Shown here: in pieces, positions 1-9,479 of the stretch
Layout of the letters: every line of letters starts with the position of its first letter
Position numbering within the stretch: position 1 is the stretch's first letter
Source of the DNA: Candidatus Sulfotelmatobacter sp.
GTDB lineage: Bacteria; Vulcanimicrobiota; Vulcanimicrobiia; Vulcanimicrobiales; Vulcanimicrobiaceae
Assembly: GCA_035504415.1 (NCBI GenBank)
Contig: DATJRY010000013.1
Location: 124,001-188,000, forward strand
Length of the DNA: 64,000 bases
Direction of reading: 5' to 3'
Notes under the pieces: model-generated
Seen by the model: the letters and a program-made list of their open reading frames with translations, nothing else
Databases searched by the model: none
What the model was told of the DNA's origin: nothing
Position numbers and translations under genes: made by a program

Positions 1-1481
1 GCGGCGGCGTGCAAGCCGTCGGGAAACGGAAAGAACCCGTCGCTGGCGCACGCCGCGCCGGCGGCGAAGTCGTGCGCCCGATGGGCGGCGATCTGGACCG
101 CGCTCACACGATTGGTCTGCCCCGCACAGATACCACGCGAAACCCCGTCCCGGACCAACACCACGCCGTTGGACTTGACGTGCCGCACGATATCCCAGGC
201 GAAGACGAGGTCCCGCCACTCGCCGGGGCTCGGCGCCCGCTGGGAGACGACCGTCCAGCGTTCGGCCGGCGACTGCGGGTCGTCGTCCTCGGCCAGCACG
301 CCGCCCAGCGCGCTGCGGACGCGCAGCTCCGCCGCGATCTTCTCCGGCGCGCCGGGGCGAAAGCGCATGATGCGCAGCTGCTTCTTCTTGCGCAAGCGCT
401 CGAGGGCGGCGGGCTCGAACGCCGGGGCTGCGACGATCTCGAGGAAGAAGTCCCACAGCGCGTCGACGGCGGCCGCGTCGACGGTGCCGTCGACGGCGAT
501 GATCCCGCCGTAGGCCGAGACCGGGTCGGCCTGCAGCGCCTCGCGCACCGCCTGGGCGACGTCGTCGCGCTCGGCGACGCCGCAGGGGACGGTGTGCTTG
601 ACGATCGCCGCGCGCCGCATGGCGTCGAACGGCAACGGCGAGGAGCCCGGGGCGAAGCCGTGCTGCGCGCGCACCAACAGACGCAACGTCGCGTCCAGGT
701 CGAGCAAGTTGTTGTACGAGAGCGCCTTGCCGCCCAGTTGCTCGGGCAGCTGCGCCTCGCGCGCGAGGTAGAAGGCGGCGCGATCCTGCGGATTCTCGCC
801 GTAGCGCAGCGGCTGCTCGATCGGAATCGTCAGCGCCAGCGAGCCGGGCAGCTCGTTGGCGACCAGTCCCGACTCGAGGTAGCGCGCGATCGCGCTGTCG
901 TACTCGGCCGTGCGCTCGAAGGCGCGCGTCGCGAAGCTGCGGCGGGTCGCGTGATCGACGCCGCCTCGCCCCAGCGCCGCGATGTACGCGTCGTACTGGC
1001 CGGGATCGCTGAGCACCGTGACGTGATCGAAGTTCTTGGCGGCCGCGCGCAGCAGCGAGACGCCGCCGATGTCGATCTGCTCGATCGCCTCTTGCAGCGT
1101 CGCGCCTTCGCGCGCGACCGTCATCTCGAACGGATAGAGGTTGACGACGACGGTCGCGATGGTCGGGATGCCGTGCTCGCGCGCCTGGGCGCGGTGCTCG
1201 GCGTTCTCGCGGTCCTGCAGGATGCCGCCGAACACGTTGGGGTGCAGCGTCTTGACGCGGCCGTCGAACAGCGACGGATAGCCCGTCAGCTCGCCGACGT
1301 CGCGCACCTCGATCCCCTCGGCCAGCAAGTGGGCGCGCGTGCCGCCGGTGGCGAACAGCGGCGTGCCCGCGTCGGCCAGCGCGCGCGCCAGCGGGACGAC
1401 GCCGGTGCGGTCGTAGACGGAGAGCAGCGCGGCGCCGGCGACCGGCGCGCGCGCGGGCTCAGGTGACGAGCGCGGGTTCAC
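1..1481 (-). CDS. purH: PurH, AICAR transformylase/IMP cyclohydrolase (3' end cut by window)
   Basis: Bifunctional enzyme of the last two steps of IMP synthesis in the cytosol. The minus-strand frame shows the MGS-like cyclohydrolase start (SVYDRTG, LFATGGT) and the family motif GRVKTLHPNVFGG near residues 70-80. The frame stays open to the window edge, where CASDGFFPFPDG matches the C-terminal end of PurH, so only a few tens of residues are missing. I chose the GTG at 1481-1479, which lies inside the last codons of smc (about 23 nt overlap) and suggests translational coupling. It is the last visible gene of the fabF-rnc-smc-purH run. The assignment is firm; the start codon is inferred from spacing. 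Confidence 0.93.
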   Translation of the reverse strand, partial: MNPRSSPEPARAPVAGAALLSVYDRTGVVPLARALADAGTPLFATGGTRAHLLAEGIEVRDVGELTGYPSLFDGRVKTLHPNVFGGILQDRENAEHRAQAREHGIPTIATVVVNLYPFEMTVAREGATLQEAIEQIDIGGVSLLRAAAKNFDHVTVLSDPGQYDAYIAALGRGGVDHATRRSFATRAFERTAEYDSAIARYLESGLVANELPGSLALTIPIEQPLRYGENPQDRAAFYLAREAQLPEQLGGKALSYNNLLDLDATLRLLVRAQHGFAPGSSPLPFDAMRRAAIVKHTVPCGVAERDDVAQAVREALQADPVSAYGGIIAVDGTVDAAAVDALWDFFLEIVAAPAFEPAALERLRKKKQLRIMRFRPGAPEKIAAELRVRSALGGVLAEDDDPQSPAERWTVVSQRAPSPGEWRDLVFAWDIVRHVKSNGVVLVRDGVSRGICAGQTNRVSAVQIAAHRAHDFAAGAACASDGFFPFPDGLHAA

Positions 1482-4400
1482 GGTCGTCCGCCGGCGGAGG
1501 CGGGGCGACGGGCTGTTCGTCGAGGGTCGCGCTGATGATGGAGCTCACGCCGGGCTCCTGCATCGTGACGCCGTACATGCGCTGCGCCAACTCCATCGTC
1601 TTCTTGTTGTGCGTGACGATCAGCATCTGCGCGGTGGTCGAGACGTCGCGGATCTTGGTCGAGAGCCGTTCGACGTTGGCGTCGTCGAGCGCGGCGTCGA
1701 CCTCGTCGAGCAGGTAGAACGGTGACGGCTTGACCGCGATCAGCGCGAAGATCAGCGCCGAGGCCGTCATCGCGCGCTCGCCGCCCGAGAGCGCCGCCAG
1801 GTTGGTCATCTTCTTGCCCGGCGGCTGCACCGAGATCTCGATCCCGGTCTCGCTCAGGTTCTCCGGGTTGGTCTGCCACATCTCGGCCGTTCCGCCCGGG
1901 AACAGCTCGACGAACGTCTCGGTGAACTTCGCGCGCACGGCCTCGAAGGTCTCGTTGAACTGCACCTGACAGGACGCCTCGATCTCGGTGATCGTCGCCA
2001 GCAGGGTCTCGCGCGCGCGGTGCAGATCGTCCATCTGCTCGCGCAGGAAGCGCTCGCGCTCGGTCAGCTCGTCGCGGTCGGCCTCGGCGTTGAGGTTGAC
2101 GTTGGCCTGCAGCCGCACCAGCTCTTCGCGCAGCCGCGGGACCTCGTCGACCAGCTCGTCGGGCTCGCCCTCGTAGCGGGCCAGCACGTCCTGCTGCTCC
2201 TCGTCGGTGGCCGGGTTCTGGGCGAAGGTCTGCTGCAGCATCCCCAGCTCGGCGTCGATCTCCGCCAGACGGCGGCGCCCCGACTCGCCGAGCGCGCCGG
2301 CCTCGCGGTCTTCACTCTGCGCGACGCGCTCGTCGGCCTCGCGCTGGTGCGTCTCGTCGGCCGTCGCTTCGCGCGCGGTGCGGGCGGTCTCGAGCGTCGC
2401 GTCGGCCGCGGCGACGGCGGCGCGCGCGGCGGTCACCGCGGCGTCGAGCTCGGCGGTCTTGGCGCGCAGCGAGTCCAGCTCGCGCATCATCGCCTCGCGC
2501 GCCGACGCGGCGCGCTCTTCGTTCACGTCCAGCAGTCCCAGCCGCGTTTGCGCGCCGTCGCGTTCGGCCGTCAGCGCCGCGATCTGCTCGCGCAGGGCGC
2601 TGCCGGCGGCGACGATCTCGACCTGCTCGGCCTCGACGGCCGCGATGTGCTCGCGCGCCCGCGCCAGCGCGGTTTCCAACCCCTCGCGCTGCGCGGAGAG
2701 GTCGACGTGCTCCTCGGCGACCCGCTCGAGCGCGTGCAGCCGCGCGTGCACCTCGTCGCGCTGCGCGGTGGCGGTGATCCCGTGGGCGGCGGCGGCGCTC
2801 AGCGCCGCGTCGAGCCGCTCGATCTCGCCGACCAGCGCTTCGAGCTGCGTGCGCACGTCGCGCAGCGCGACCTCGGCCTCGTTGGCCAGACGAGTCGCTT
2901 CTTCGCGTTCCGCGGTGGCGGCGTCGAGCTCGCCCTTGGCCGCCGCGCCCTCGCGCACCACGGCGTCGAGCTGCGCGCGCAGCTGCGGGACGCGCTCGCG
3001 CAGCGTCTCGGCTTGCGCGCGCCGCGCCAGGATCGAACGCTCTTTGCGGAAGCGGCCGCCGCTGATCGCGCCACCGCCGCGAATCTCGTCGCCCTCGAGG
3101 GTGACGATCGAGTCGCGGAAGCCCTCGGCGCGTACCAGGCGGACCCCGGTCCGCAGCTCGTCGACGACCAGCACCCGGCCGACCAGATACGCGACGATCC
3201 CACGGTAGCGCGGTTCGGCCCGCACCAGGGTGTGCGCGTACCCGATGACGCCCTCGTGGCCGGCCAGCTGCCCGAGCTCGCGGCCTTCGCGCTGCGCCAG
3301 CGTGTCGAGCGGAAGGAAGGTCGCGCGGCCGAGCTCGCGCTCGCGCAACAGCGCCACCGCCGCTTCGGCGTCTTCCGACGTCTCGGCCACGATGTTCGAG
3401 AGTCCCGCGCCGAACGCGACGTCGAGCGCGCGCGCGTACCGCTCGTCGGTCGAGATCAGGTTGGAGACGACGCCGTGCAGGCCGCGCAGCTGACCGCGCT
3501 GCGCCGCTTCGACGACGGCGCGCGTCCCGTGCGCGTGCCCTTCGAGCGCCGCTTCCAACTCTTCGATGGTGTGCAGGCGCGATTCGGCGCCGGCCAGCTC
3601 CGAGGCCAGCTCGCGGCGGCGGCGCTCGGCGTCGGCGACGCGCTGCGCCGCGGCGTCGCCGCGCTCGCGGGCGACGCGCGCGCGCTCGTGCTGCGCGGCG
3701 ACCTCGGCCTCGTACTTGGCGATCAGCAGCTCGCGCTCGCCGAAACGCGCGCGCGCTTCGTCGGCGCCGCGCGCGTGCGCGTCGCGCTCGGCCTGCGCGG
3801 CGGCGTGCTCGTGCTCGAGCCGGTCGATCTCGGCGCGCGCGCTCTGGATCTGCGCGCGGCGCTCGGCTTCGCTGGCGGCGCGCTGCGCGGCCAACGCTTC
3901 GACGGCGCGCAGCTCCTGGTAGATGCCGTCGAGCGCGCCGCGCGCCTCGGCGACGGCCGACGCGGCCGCCAACTCACGCTCGCGCGCGGCGTCGATCTGC
4001 TCGCTCAGCGGCACCAGCCGCTCTTCGACGCCGGCGATCTGATCGCGCAGCGTCTGGCGCTCCGACTCGACCCGGTCGCGGTCGGCGATCGACGCCGACG
4101 ACTGGCGCTCGAGCCCGTCGCGCCGGCCGACCGCCGCGGCCAGCTCGGCCTCGAGCCGCGCCTGCTCCGCGCGCGCTTGCTGCGCGGCGGCCCGATGGCC
4201 GTCGAGCTCGAGCTCCAGCTCGTAGAGCTTTTCGCGCAGGATCCCGAGCTGCGCGCCCAGCTGCGCCGCGCGGGCCGATGCGGCGGCGCGCTTGTCCTCG
4301 TGCGTCGCCAGCTCGGCGGCGACGCGTTCGCGCTCGGCGCGCCGCGAGGCCGAAGCGCGCAGGAACGAGAGGATCTCCAAATCGCGCAGCCGCGCGGTCA

Positions 4401-5052
4401 CCTTGCGGAAACGCTTGGCGCGTCGCACCTGCGTGTCGAGCTCGGGCGCGCGGCGCTCCAGCTCGGCGATGAGGTCGTTGACGCGGATCGCGTTCTGCTC
4501 GGTCGCCTCGAGACGCCGCAGCGCTTCGTGCTTGCGCGCCAGGAACTTCCCGATGCCGGCCGTCTCTTCGAACAGCGCGCGGCGTTCGGTCGGCTTCGAG
4601 GAGAGGATCGCGTCGATCTGCCCCTGCGAGACGATCGCGTACGAGCCGGGTCCCAACCCCGTGCCCATCAGCAGCTCGTGGACGTCGCGCAAGCGCACCG
4701 GCTCGCGGTTGATGTAGAACTCCGACTCGCCCGCGCGGTACGCGCGGCGGGTGATCTGCACCTGGTTGAAGTCCAGCGGCAGCCCGCGCTCGCGGTTGTC
4801 GAAGGTCAGGGTGACCTCGGCCATCCCCAGCGGCTTGCGGGTGTTGTTGCCGGCGAAGATGACGTCTTCCATCTTCTGCGAGCGCAACGAGCGGGTGGAC
4901 TGCTCGCCCAGGACCCAACGGATCGCGTCGACGAGGTTCGACTTGCCCGAGCCGTTGGGGCCGACGACGGCAGTCGTCCCCTCGACGAAATCGAGCGTGG
5001 TGGCCTCGGCGAACGTCTTGAAGCCGAAGACCTTGAGGGATTCCAGGCGCAT
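1459..5052 (-). CDS. smc: SMC chromosome segregation ATPase
   Basis: Structural maintenance of chromosomes protein, which organises and helps segregate the nucleoid with ScpAB. At 1,197 residues it has normal SMC length. Walker A GPNGSGKSN is at residues 31-39, followed by a long coiled coil rich in Ala, Arg and Glu. A hinge lies around residues 515-670, ending in the glycine-rich RGGGAISGG. After the second coiled coil come the signature LSGGER at 1088 and Walker B FYLLDE at 1112-1117. The proline-rich tail (APPPPADD) is extra. It starts 3 nt after the rnc stop and overlaps purH, so it sits in an operon. Cooperation with the ParAB/parS system elsewhere in the window is expected from knowledge of these families. 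Confidence 0.97.
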   Translation of the reverse strand: MRLESLKVFGFKTFAEATTLDFVEGTTAVVGPNGSGKSNLVDAIRWVLGEQSTRSLRSQKMEDVIFAGNNTRKPLGMAEVTLTFDNRERGLPLDFNQVQITRRAYRAGESEFYINREPVRLRDVHELLMGTGLGPGSYAIVSQGQIDAILSSKPTERRALFEETAGIGKFLARKHEALRRLEATEQNAIRVNDLIAELERRAPELDTQVRRAKRFRKVTARLRDLEILSFLRASASRRAERERVAAELATHEDKRAAASARAAQLGAQLGILREKLYELELELDGHRAAAQQARAEQARLEAELAAAVGRRDGLERQSSASIADRDRVESERQTLRDQIAGVEERLVPLSEQIDAARERELAAASAVAEARGALDGIYQELRAVEALAAQRAASEAERRAQIQSARAEIDRLEHEHAAAQAERDAHARGADEARARFGERELLIAKYEAEVAAQHERARVARERGDAAAQRVADAERRRRELASELAGAESRLHTIEELEAALEGHAHGTRAVVEAAQRGQLRGLHGVVSNLISTDERYARALDVAFGAGLSNIVAETSEDAEAAVALLRERELGRATFLPLDTLAQREGRELGQLAGHEGVIGYAHTLVRAEPRYRGIVAYLVGRVLVVDELRTGVRLVRAEGFRDSIVTLEGDEIRGGGAISGGRFRKERSILARRAQAETLRERVPQLRAQLDAVVREGAAAKGELDAATAEREEATRLANEAEVALRDVRTQLEALVGEIERLDAALSAAAAHGITATAQRDEVHARLHALERVAEEHVDLSAQREGLETALARAREHIAAVEAEQVEIVAAGSALREQIAALTAERDGAQTRLGLLDVNEERAASAREAMMRELDSLRAKTAELDAAVTAARAAVAAADATLETARTAREATADETHQREADERVAQSEDREAGALGESGRRRLAEIDAELGMLQQTFAQNPATDEEQQDVLARYEGEPDELVDEVPRLREELVRLQANVNLNAEADRDELTERERFLREQMDDLHRARETLLATITEIEASCQVQFNETFEAVRAKFTETFVELFPGGTAEMWQTNPENLSETGIEISVQPPGKKMTNLAALSGGERAMTASALIFALIAVKPSPFYLLDEVDAALDDANVERLSTKIRDVSTTAQMLIVTHNKKTMELAQRMYGVTMQEPGVSSIISATLDEQPVAPPPPADDREPALVT

Positions 5053-5055
5053 GCC

Positions 5056-5853
5056 TTAAACGGGCGCTCCGCGGTCGGGCGAACGGGGGGTACGAGGCCG
5101 GCGACGCTTGTCGAGCGCGATGACCCGGCCGTCGTCGTTCGACGCGCGAGCCGTCGATGCCTCAGGATGACGCTGGCGCAGCGTCCCCAGCGCCATCGCG
5201 GCGGCGCTCTGTTGCGCGCTCTTCTTGGAAGGACCGATCCCTTCGCCGAGGATCTCGTCGCCGACGCGGACCTGCGAGGTGAAGCGACGATCGTTGGGCG
5301 GCCCTTCGGCGCGCTCGAAGTAGAGCGGCGTCAGCCGCAGGACGGCTTGCGCGAACTCTTGGAGGTCGGTCTTGGCGTCGCGCTCGTCGTGATGACGGCG
5401 GTCGATCGGGACCAGGTGCTCCTTCTCGAGGAAACGGGTCGTCCGTTCCAGCCCGCCCGCCTCGTAGAGCGCGGCGAGGAAGGCCTCGAACGCGTCGGCC
5501 AGGATCGTCTCGTTGACGCCGGCGCGCTCCATCCCGGTGCCCAGCACGATCAGCTCGCCGAAGTTCAGCCGGCGCGCGGTGTCCGCGCAGGCCGCGCCGC
5601 TGACGATGGTCGCCTTGCGCCGCGTCAGCTCGCCTTCACTGGCCTGCGGATACTTCGCCATCAGCCAACGCGAGGCCACGAAGCCCAGGATCGCATCGCC
5701 GAAGAACTCCAGCCGCTCGTTCGAGATCAGCGACTGCTCTTTGGCCGCGCTGGCGTGCACGAACGCGGCCTCGATCGCGGCGCTCTTCGCCTCTTCGACG
5801 CCGACGCTCTTGAGCAGCGCGCGTAAGCGCGCGCGCCGTTTCTCGCCCGGCAT
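5056..5853 (-). CDS. rnc: Ribonuclease III
   Basis: Endonuclease that cuts double-stranded RNA in rRNA and mRNA processing. The catalytic signature NERLEFFGDAILGF is at residues 45-58. A second acidic cluster follows, and a double-stranded-RNA-binding domain covers about residues 150-228. At 265 residues it is slightly longer than the usual 220-250 because of an Arg/Pro-rich tail (RRRPRTPRSPDRG). The rnc-smc order is common in bacteria. The ATG lies just next to a palindromic repeat copy (5860-5886) that fills the gap to fabF. Confidence 0.96.
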   Translation of the reverse strand: MPGEKRRARLRALLKSVGVEEAKSAAIEAAFVHASAAKEQSLISNERLEFFGDAILGFVASRWLMAKYPQASEGELTRRKATIVSGAACADTARRLNFGELIVLGTGMERAGVNETILADAFEAFLAALYEAGGLERTTRFLEKEHLVPIDRRHHDERDAKTDLQEFAQAVLRLTPLYFERAEGPPNDRRFTSQVRVGDEILGEGIGPSKKSAQQSAAAMALGTLRQRHPEASTARASNDDGRVIALDKRRRPRTPRSPDRGAPV

Positions 5854-5859
5854 GCTAAC

Positions 5860-5886
5860 GGCGCTCCGCCCCAGGCTGCGCGCCCC
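5860..5886 (+). repeat. Palindromic repeat family A, copy 1 (partial)
   Basis: The segment starting GGCGCTCCGCCCC and ending CTGCGCGCCCC matches the first half of two longer copies at 9349-9408 and 10816-10874 (the latter inverted). It sits in the short fabF-rnc gap. The second, hairpin-forming half is not recognisable here. Confidence 0.55.
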
Positions 5887-5914
5887 GATGTATCTGCGCT
5901 CGGTCCATCACCGT

Positions 5915-7168
5915 TTACTCGTGTTTCGCGAACACGACGCTGGTGTTGTGACCGCCGAAACCGAAGCCGTTCGACATCGCGATGCGCAGGTCGGGCGCCT
6001 TGCGCGGCACGTTGGGAACGTAGTCGAGCGTGCAGGCCGGATCGGGCGTCTCGTAGTTGGTCGTCGGCGGGATGATGCCGTGCTGCAGCGCCAGCACCGT
6101 CGCGATCCCTTCGATCGCGCCGGCGGCGCCGAGCAGATGGCCGTGCATCGACTTGGTCGACGACACCGCCAGCCCGGCGTGGGCGTGGTCGCCGAAGACG
6201 TGCTCGATCGCCTGCGACTCGGCGGCGTCGCCGAGCGGCGTCGAGGTGCCGTGCGCGTTGATGTAACCGACCGTGTCGGGCGCGACCTCGCTGCGCGCCA
6301 GCGCGCGCCGCATCGCCAGGATCACGCCCTTGGACTCGGGGTCCGGCTGCGCGATGTGATACGCGTCGGCCGACTGCCCGTAGCCGAGCACCTCGGCGTA
6401 GATGCGCGCGCCGCGCGCGATCGCGAACTCGCGTTCCTCGAACACGACGACGCCGGCGCCTTCGCCCAGCACGAAGCCGTCGCGATCGGCGTCGAACGGC
6501 CGCGAGGCCTTGGTCGGCTCGTCGTTGCGCGTCGACATCGCCTTCATCGTGCAGAAGCCGCCCATCGCCGTCGGGATCACGGTCGCTTCGCTGCCGCCGG
6601 TGACGACCGCGATCGCTTCACCGAGCACGATCTTGTCGTACGCGATCGCGAAGCCGTCGTTGCCGCTGGCGCAGGCGCTCGAGACGGCGAACACCGGACC
6701 GCGCAGGCCGAAGGTCATTGAGACCTGCGCCGAGGCGGCGTTGGCCATGAGCATCGGGACGAAGAACGGCGAGATGCGATCCCACTTCTCTTCCGGCGCC
6801 ACCGCCTTGACGGTGTCTTCGACGGTGATGATGCCGCCGATTCCGGTCGCGATGATCGAGCCGGTCTGCACCCGCACGTCGTCGTCTTCGGGGAAGTTGG
6901 CGTCGGCCATCGCCTCGCGCGCGGCGACCAGCGCGAACTGGGTGTAACGGTCCATGCGGCGCGCATCGCGGCGGCCGATCAGCGCGTCGGGGTCGAAGTC
7001 CTTGACCTCGGCGGCGATGCGCGTGGGCAGCTTGGTCGAGTCGAAGCGCGTGATCGGGCCGGCGCCGCTGCGGCCGTTGATCAGCGCATCCCAGAACAGG
7101 GGGACGGAATTACCGAGCGGCGTGACCGCTCCCAGCCCCGTGATGACGACGCGACGACGTTTCTCCAA
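5915..7168 (-). CDS. fabF: 3-oxoacyl-ACP synthase II (FabF)
   Basis: Condensing enzyme that elongates acyl-ACP with malonyl-ACP in type II fatty acid synthesis. The active-site Cys166 lies in SSACASGND. The two catalytic histidines are in NAHGTSTPLGD and KSMHGHLLGAAG. Length 417 is typical. The start is a TTG at 7168 that gives the expected N-terminus (RRVVITGLGAVTPLG), with a GGGG stretch upstream as a weak ribosome site. The gene often found directly upstream, acpP, is absent; the P450 gene is divergent instead. rnc follows after a 61-nt gap containing a repeat. Confidence 0.96.
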   Translation of the reverse strand: MEKRRRVVITGLGAVTPLGNSVPLFWDALINGRSGAGPITRFDSTKLPTRIAAEVKDFDPDALIGRRDARRMDRYTQFALVAAREAMADANFPEDDDVRVQTGSIIATGIGGIITVEDTVKAVAPEEKWDRISPFFVPMLMANAASAQVSMTFGLRGPVFAVSSACASGNDGFAIAYDKIVLGEAIAVVTGGSEATVIPTAMGGFCTMKAMSTRNDEPTKASRPFDADRDGFVLGEGAGVVVFEEREFAIARGARIYAEVLGYGQSADAYHIAQPDPESKGVILAMRRALARSEVAPDTVGYINAHGTSTPLGDAAESQAIEHVFGDHAHAGLAVSSTKSMHGHLLGAAGAIEGIATVLALQHGIIPPTTNYETPDPACTLDYVPNVPRKAPDLRIAMSNGFGFGGHNTSVVFAKHE

Positions 7169-7253
7169 AACAAGCCCCGATTCTCAGGTCGCTTCCATGC
7201 CCCTCCCCGCCGAGCGGCAACCCGGATTCCGTCACCTCAGACCGCGGGTGCGG

Positions 7254-7259
7254 TATGCT
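7254..7259 (+). promoter_or_regulatory. -10 box (TATGCT) 8 nt before the P450 start
   Basis: TATGCT fits the TANNNT pattern and lies 8 nt before the ATG at 7268, so transcription would begin at or next to the start codon. A GGAGG just before the ATG is an alternative signal. No convincing -35 was seen. Confidence 0.4.
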
Positions 7260-7267
7260 CGGAGGCA

Positions 7268-8641
7268 ATGACCAGCGCGACCCGTCTCCCGGTCCCGCCC
7301 GGACCGTCGACGTTCACCGCCTTGACCCAGCTGGGGACGCTGCGCGGCAGCCTCACCCGGGTGCCCGGTTTTCTCGACCGCTCGGCTCGCCAGTACGGCC
7401 CGGTCACGTCGTGGCGGATGCCCAAGGCGCGCTGGTGGCTGTTCGACGACGCCCCCTCGGTCGAACGGATCCTGACCGCCGACGCCACCACCATCATCAA
7501 AGGACGCGGCACGCAGCGGCTGCGCCGGCTGCTGGGAGACGGCCTGCTGACCAGCAGCGAGCCGCTCCACCTGCGCCAGCGGCGCCTGGTCCAGCCGGCC
7601 TTCCATCGCGAGCGGGTCGCCGGCTACGCCGCGACGATGATCGACCTGACGCGTCAGCTGGCCGATCGCCTCCACGACGGCGAGACGGTCGAGATCGACG
7701 CGCTGATGAACCGGCTGACGCTGCGCATCGCGGCCAAGACGCTGTTCTCGATCGACGTCGCGGACGACGGCGACACGATCGGCCGCGCGCTGACCGAGGT
7801 GCTGGCGGTCTTCCCGGCCTCCCTCTCGGCCTACGGCGAGCTGCTCGACCACCTGCAGTGGCACCCGATCACGCGCCGCTTCAACGCCGCCCGCGCGCAG
7901 ATGGACGCGGTGATCGCCAAGGTCATCGCCCAGCGGCGCGCCGCCGGCAACCCGGACTATGGCGACCTGCTCTCGATCCTGTTGACCTCGACCGACGAGG
8001 ACGCAGGGGCGATGCCCGACGCGCTGGTCCGTGACGAAGCGCTCACGCTGCTGCTGGCCGGTCACGAGACCACCGCCAACGCGCTGGCCTGGGCGTGGGA
8101 TCAGCTCGCCCGGGCGCCGGAGGCCGAGGCGCGCCTGCACGCCGAGCTCGACCAGGTGCTCGGCGACCGCGACCCCGAGCCGGCCGACGTCCCGCGGCTC
8201 ACGTTCGCCCGCGAGGTGATGTCGGAGTCGATGCGGCTGCGCCCGCCGGCCTGGCTGATGGGCCGCTTCTCGCTCAAACCGCTGCAGCTGGGCGGTTGGG
8301 ACGTGCCGGCCGGCTCGGTCCTGTTCGTCTCGCCGTTCGTCACCCACCGCAACCCGCGCTATTGGAAGGAACCCGACGCCTTCCGGCCCGAGCGCTGGTC
8401 GAACGGCGAGACGGCCGACCTGCCGCGCGGCGCCTACTTCCCGTTCGGCGGCGGCACCCGCATCTGCATCGGCGAGGCCTTCGCCTGGACCGAGGGCGTG
8501 TTGCTGCTCGCGACGCTGGCCCGGCGTTTCCGTTTCACCGCCCTGGACGCCGCCCCGGTGCCGCTCGACCCCTTGGTCACCCTGCGGCCCGGTCGGAAAA
8601 TCCTCATGCAGGTCGCATCTCGGCAGCCCTCGCCGGCCTGA
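7268..8641 (+). CDS. Cytochrome P450
   Basis: Haem-thiolate monooxygenase of 457 residues. The I-helix oxygen-binding motif AGHETTANA, the K-helix ESMRLRP (ExxR) and the haem loop [12 protein letters not shown] with axial Cys400 are all present. No N-terminal membrane anchor is evident, so it is likely soluble and needs separate redox partners, none of which are in the window. It is transcribed away from fabF. Substrate cannot be told from sequence; the fabF neighbourhood makes a lipid substrate conceivable but unproven. Confidence 0.93.
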   Translation: MTSATRLPVPPGPSTFTALTQLGTLRGSLTRVPGFLDRSARQYGPVTSWRMPKARWWLFDDAPSVERILTADATTIIKGRGTQRLRRLLGDGLLTSSEPLHLRQRRLVQPAFHRERVAGYAATMIDLTRQLADRLHDGETVEIDALMNRLTLRIAAKTLFSIDVADDGDTIGRALTEVLAVFPASLSAYGELLDHLQWHPITRRFNAARAQMDAVIAKVIAQRRAAGNPDYGDLLSILLTSTDEDAGAMPDALVRDEALTLLLAGHETTANALAWAWDQLARAPEAEARLHAELDQVLGDRDPEPADVPRLTFAREVMSESMRLRPPAWLMGRFSLKPLQLGGWDVPAGSVLFVSPFVTHRNPRYWKEPDAFRPERWSNGETADLPRGAYFPFGGGTRICIGEAFAWTEGVLLLATLARRFRFTALDAAPVPLDPLVTLRPGRKILMQVASRQPSPA

Positions 8642-8650
8642 GCATTTCCG

Positions 8651-9013
8651 TCAGAGGCACCCGTGCCCGTAGGGCGTCCACCACATGAAGCCGGCGGCGG
8701 CGCTGACGGCCAACAAGCCGGTCGGGACGCCTACCTGTACGAGCGGAAGCCGGAGCACGACCCGGACCTGCGGGCTGCCAAGGCCCTGAAGCGCCGCCGA
8801 CCCGAGGAAGGCGATGATCCCGGCTACCAAACCGACCAGCACGCCGAAGCCGAGCGCGAGCGTCGTCGAGCAGTTGCCGTCGCCGGTGATGCTCGGGTCG
8901 TACAGGTACTCCCGCGCGACGTTGGCTACGAAGAAGGCCGAGGCAATCGCGAATGCCGTGAGGCCGGCTCGGGCCGCACGCCGGGCCAACGGTACGAACG
9001 GCCGGAGCGGCAT
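8651..9013 (-). CDS. Small three-helix membrane protein, unknown
   Basis: A 120-residue protein with about three hydrophobic segments (near residues 15-33, 50-70 and 92-108), Arg-rich at the N-terminus. No known family was recognised. Hydrophobic periodicity and convergent placement 9 bp from the P450 stop support it as real rather than a shadow frame. Two loop cysteines (one in GNCST, one near the C-terminal GHGC) could be extracytoplasmic. It is transcribed away from rpmA. Confidence 0.65.
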   Translation of the reverse strand: MPLRPFVPLARRAARAGLTAFAIASAFFVANVAREYLYDPSITGDGNCSTTLALGFGVLVGLVAGIIAFLGSAALQGLGSPQVRVVLRLPLVQVGVPTGLLAVSAAAGFMWWTPYGHGCL

Positions 9014-9030
9014 GGGAGCACGTTCTCGGT

Positions 9031-9060
9031 TTGACCCGAAGGCCCCGCGTCTGGTATGAT
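9031..9060 (+). promoter_or_regulatory. rpmA promoter giving a near-leaderless mRNA
   Basis: -35 TTGACC (9031-9036), 18-nt spacer, -10 TATGAT (9055-9060). Transcription start is expected about 7 nt on, at 9066-9068, while the L27 start codon is at 9070, leaving a 5' leader of 0-4 nt and no room for a Shine-Dalgarno site. Confidence 0.75.
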
Positions 9061-9069
9061 GCCGCGGCT

Positions 9070-9363
9070 ATGTTCCGGTTCGACCTCCAGCTGTTCGCGT
9101 CCAAGAAGGGCGCCGGGTCCACGCGCAACGGGCGCGATTCCAACGCGCAGCGTCTGGGCGTCAAGCGCTTCGGCGGCGAGCTGGTCATCCCGGGCAACAT
9201 CATCGTCCGCCAGCGCGGCACGAAGTTCTATCCCGGCGTCGGCACGATGATCGGCAAGGATCACACGATCTTCGCCGTGGTCGAGGGCCACGTGACGTTC
9301 TCGAGCTCGCGTAACCGCCAGCACGTGAACGTGGTCCCGGCGTCTTACGGCGCTGCGCCCTAG
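9070..9363 (+). CDS. rpmA: Ribosomal protein bL27 with cleavable-type N-terminus
   Basis: Large-subunit protein whose N-terminus reaches the peptidyl-transferase centre. The 97-residue product has the L27 core ([29 protein letters not shown]). It begins FRFDLQLFA then SKKGAGST. This resembles the Firmicutes-type extension removed by the Prp cysteine protease after a LQ-F-F-A-like site. The longer upstream frame from 9031 is rejected because the promoter overlaps it. rplU and prp, the common upstream partners, are not here. obgE follows, as in many genomes. Confidence 0.95.
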   Translation: MFRFDLQLFASKKGAGSTRNGRDSNAQRLGVKRFGGELVIPGNIIVRQRGTKFYPGVGTMIGKDHTIFAVVEGHVTFSSSRNRQHVNVVPASYGAAP

Positions 9364-9408
9364 GCTGCGCGCCCCCCACGGCTTCGCCGCGGGGCCCCCG
9401 ACTCGACC
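9349..9408 (+). repeat. Palindromic repeat family A, copy 2
   Basis: A 60-nt element covering the last codons and stop of rpmA and part of the rpmA-obgE gap. It begins GGCGCTGCGCCC and contains a hairpin of the form CCCACGGC-TTC-GCCGCGGG with one mismatch. It aligns along its length with the inverted copy at 10816-10874. Confidence 0.65.
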
Positions 9409-9479
9409 TCGCAACGACATGGTCGGGACGGCACGATCCCACGGCGCTCGGTCCATGACCAGCGCCGCTTTCGTCTAGC

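Noticed and set aside
2020-5826. A 1,268-codon open frame on the plus strand antisense to smc and rnc
   Set aside because: It is a GC-driven mirror of real genes: Leu/Arg/Gln-rich, no motif, and it runs through two verified genes.
7232-8347. Open frame antisense to the P450 gene
   Set aside because: It mirrors a protein with complete P450 motifs and ends within the fabF-P450 gap.
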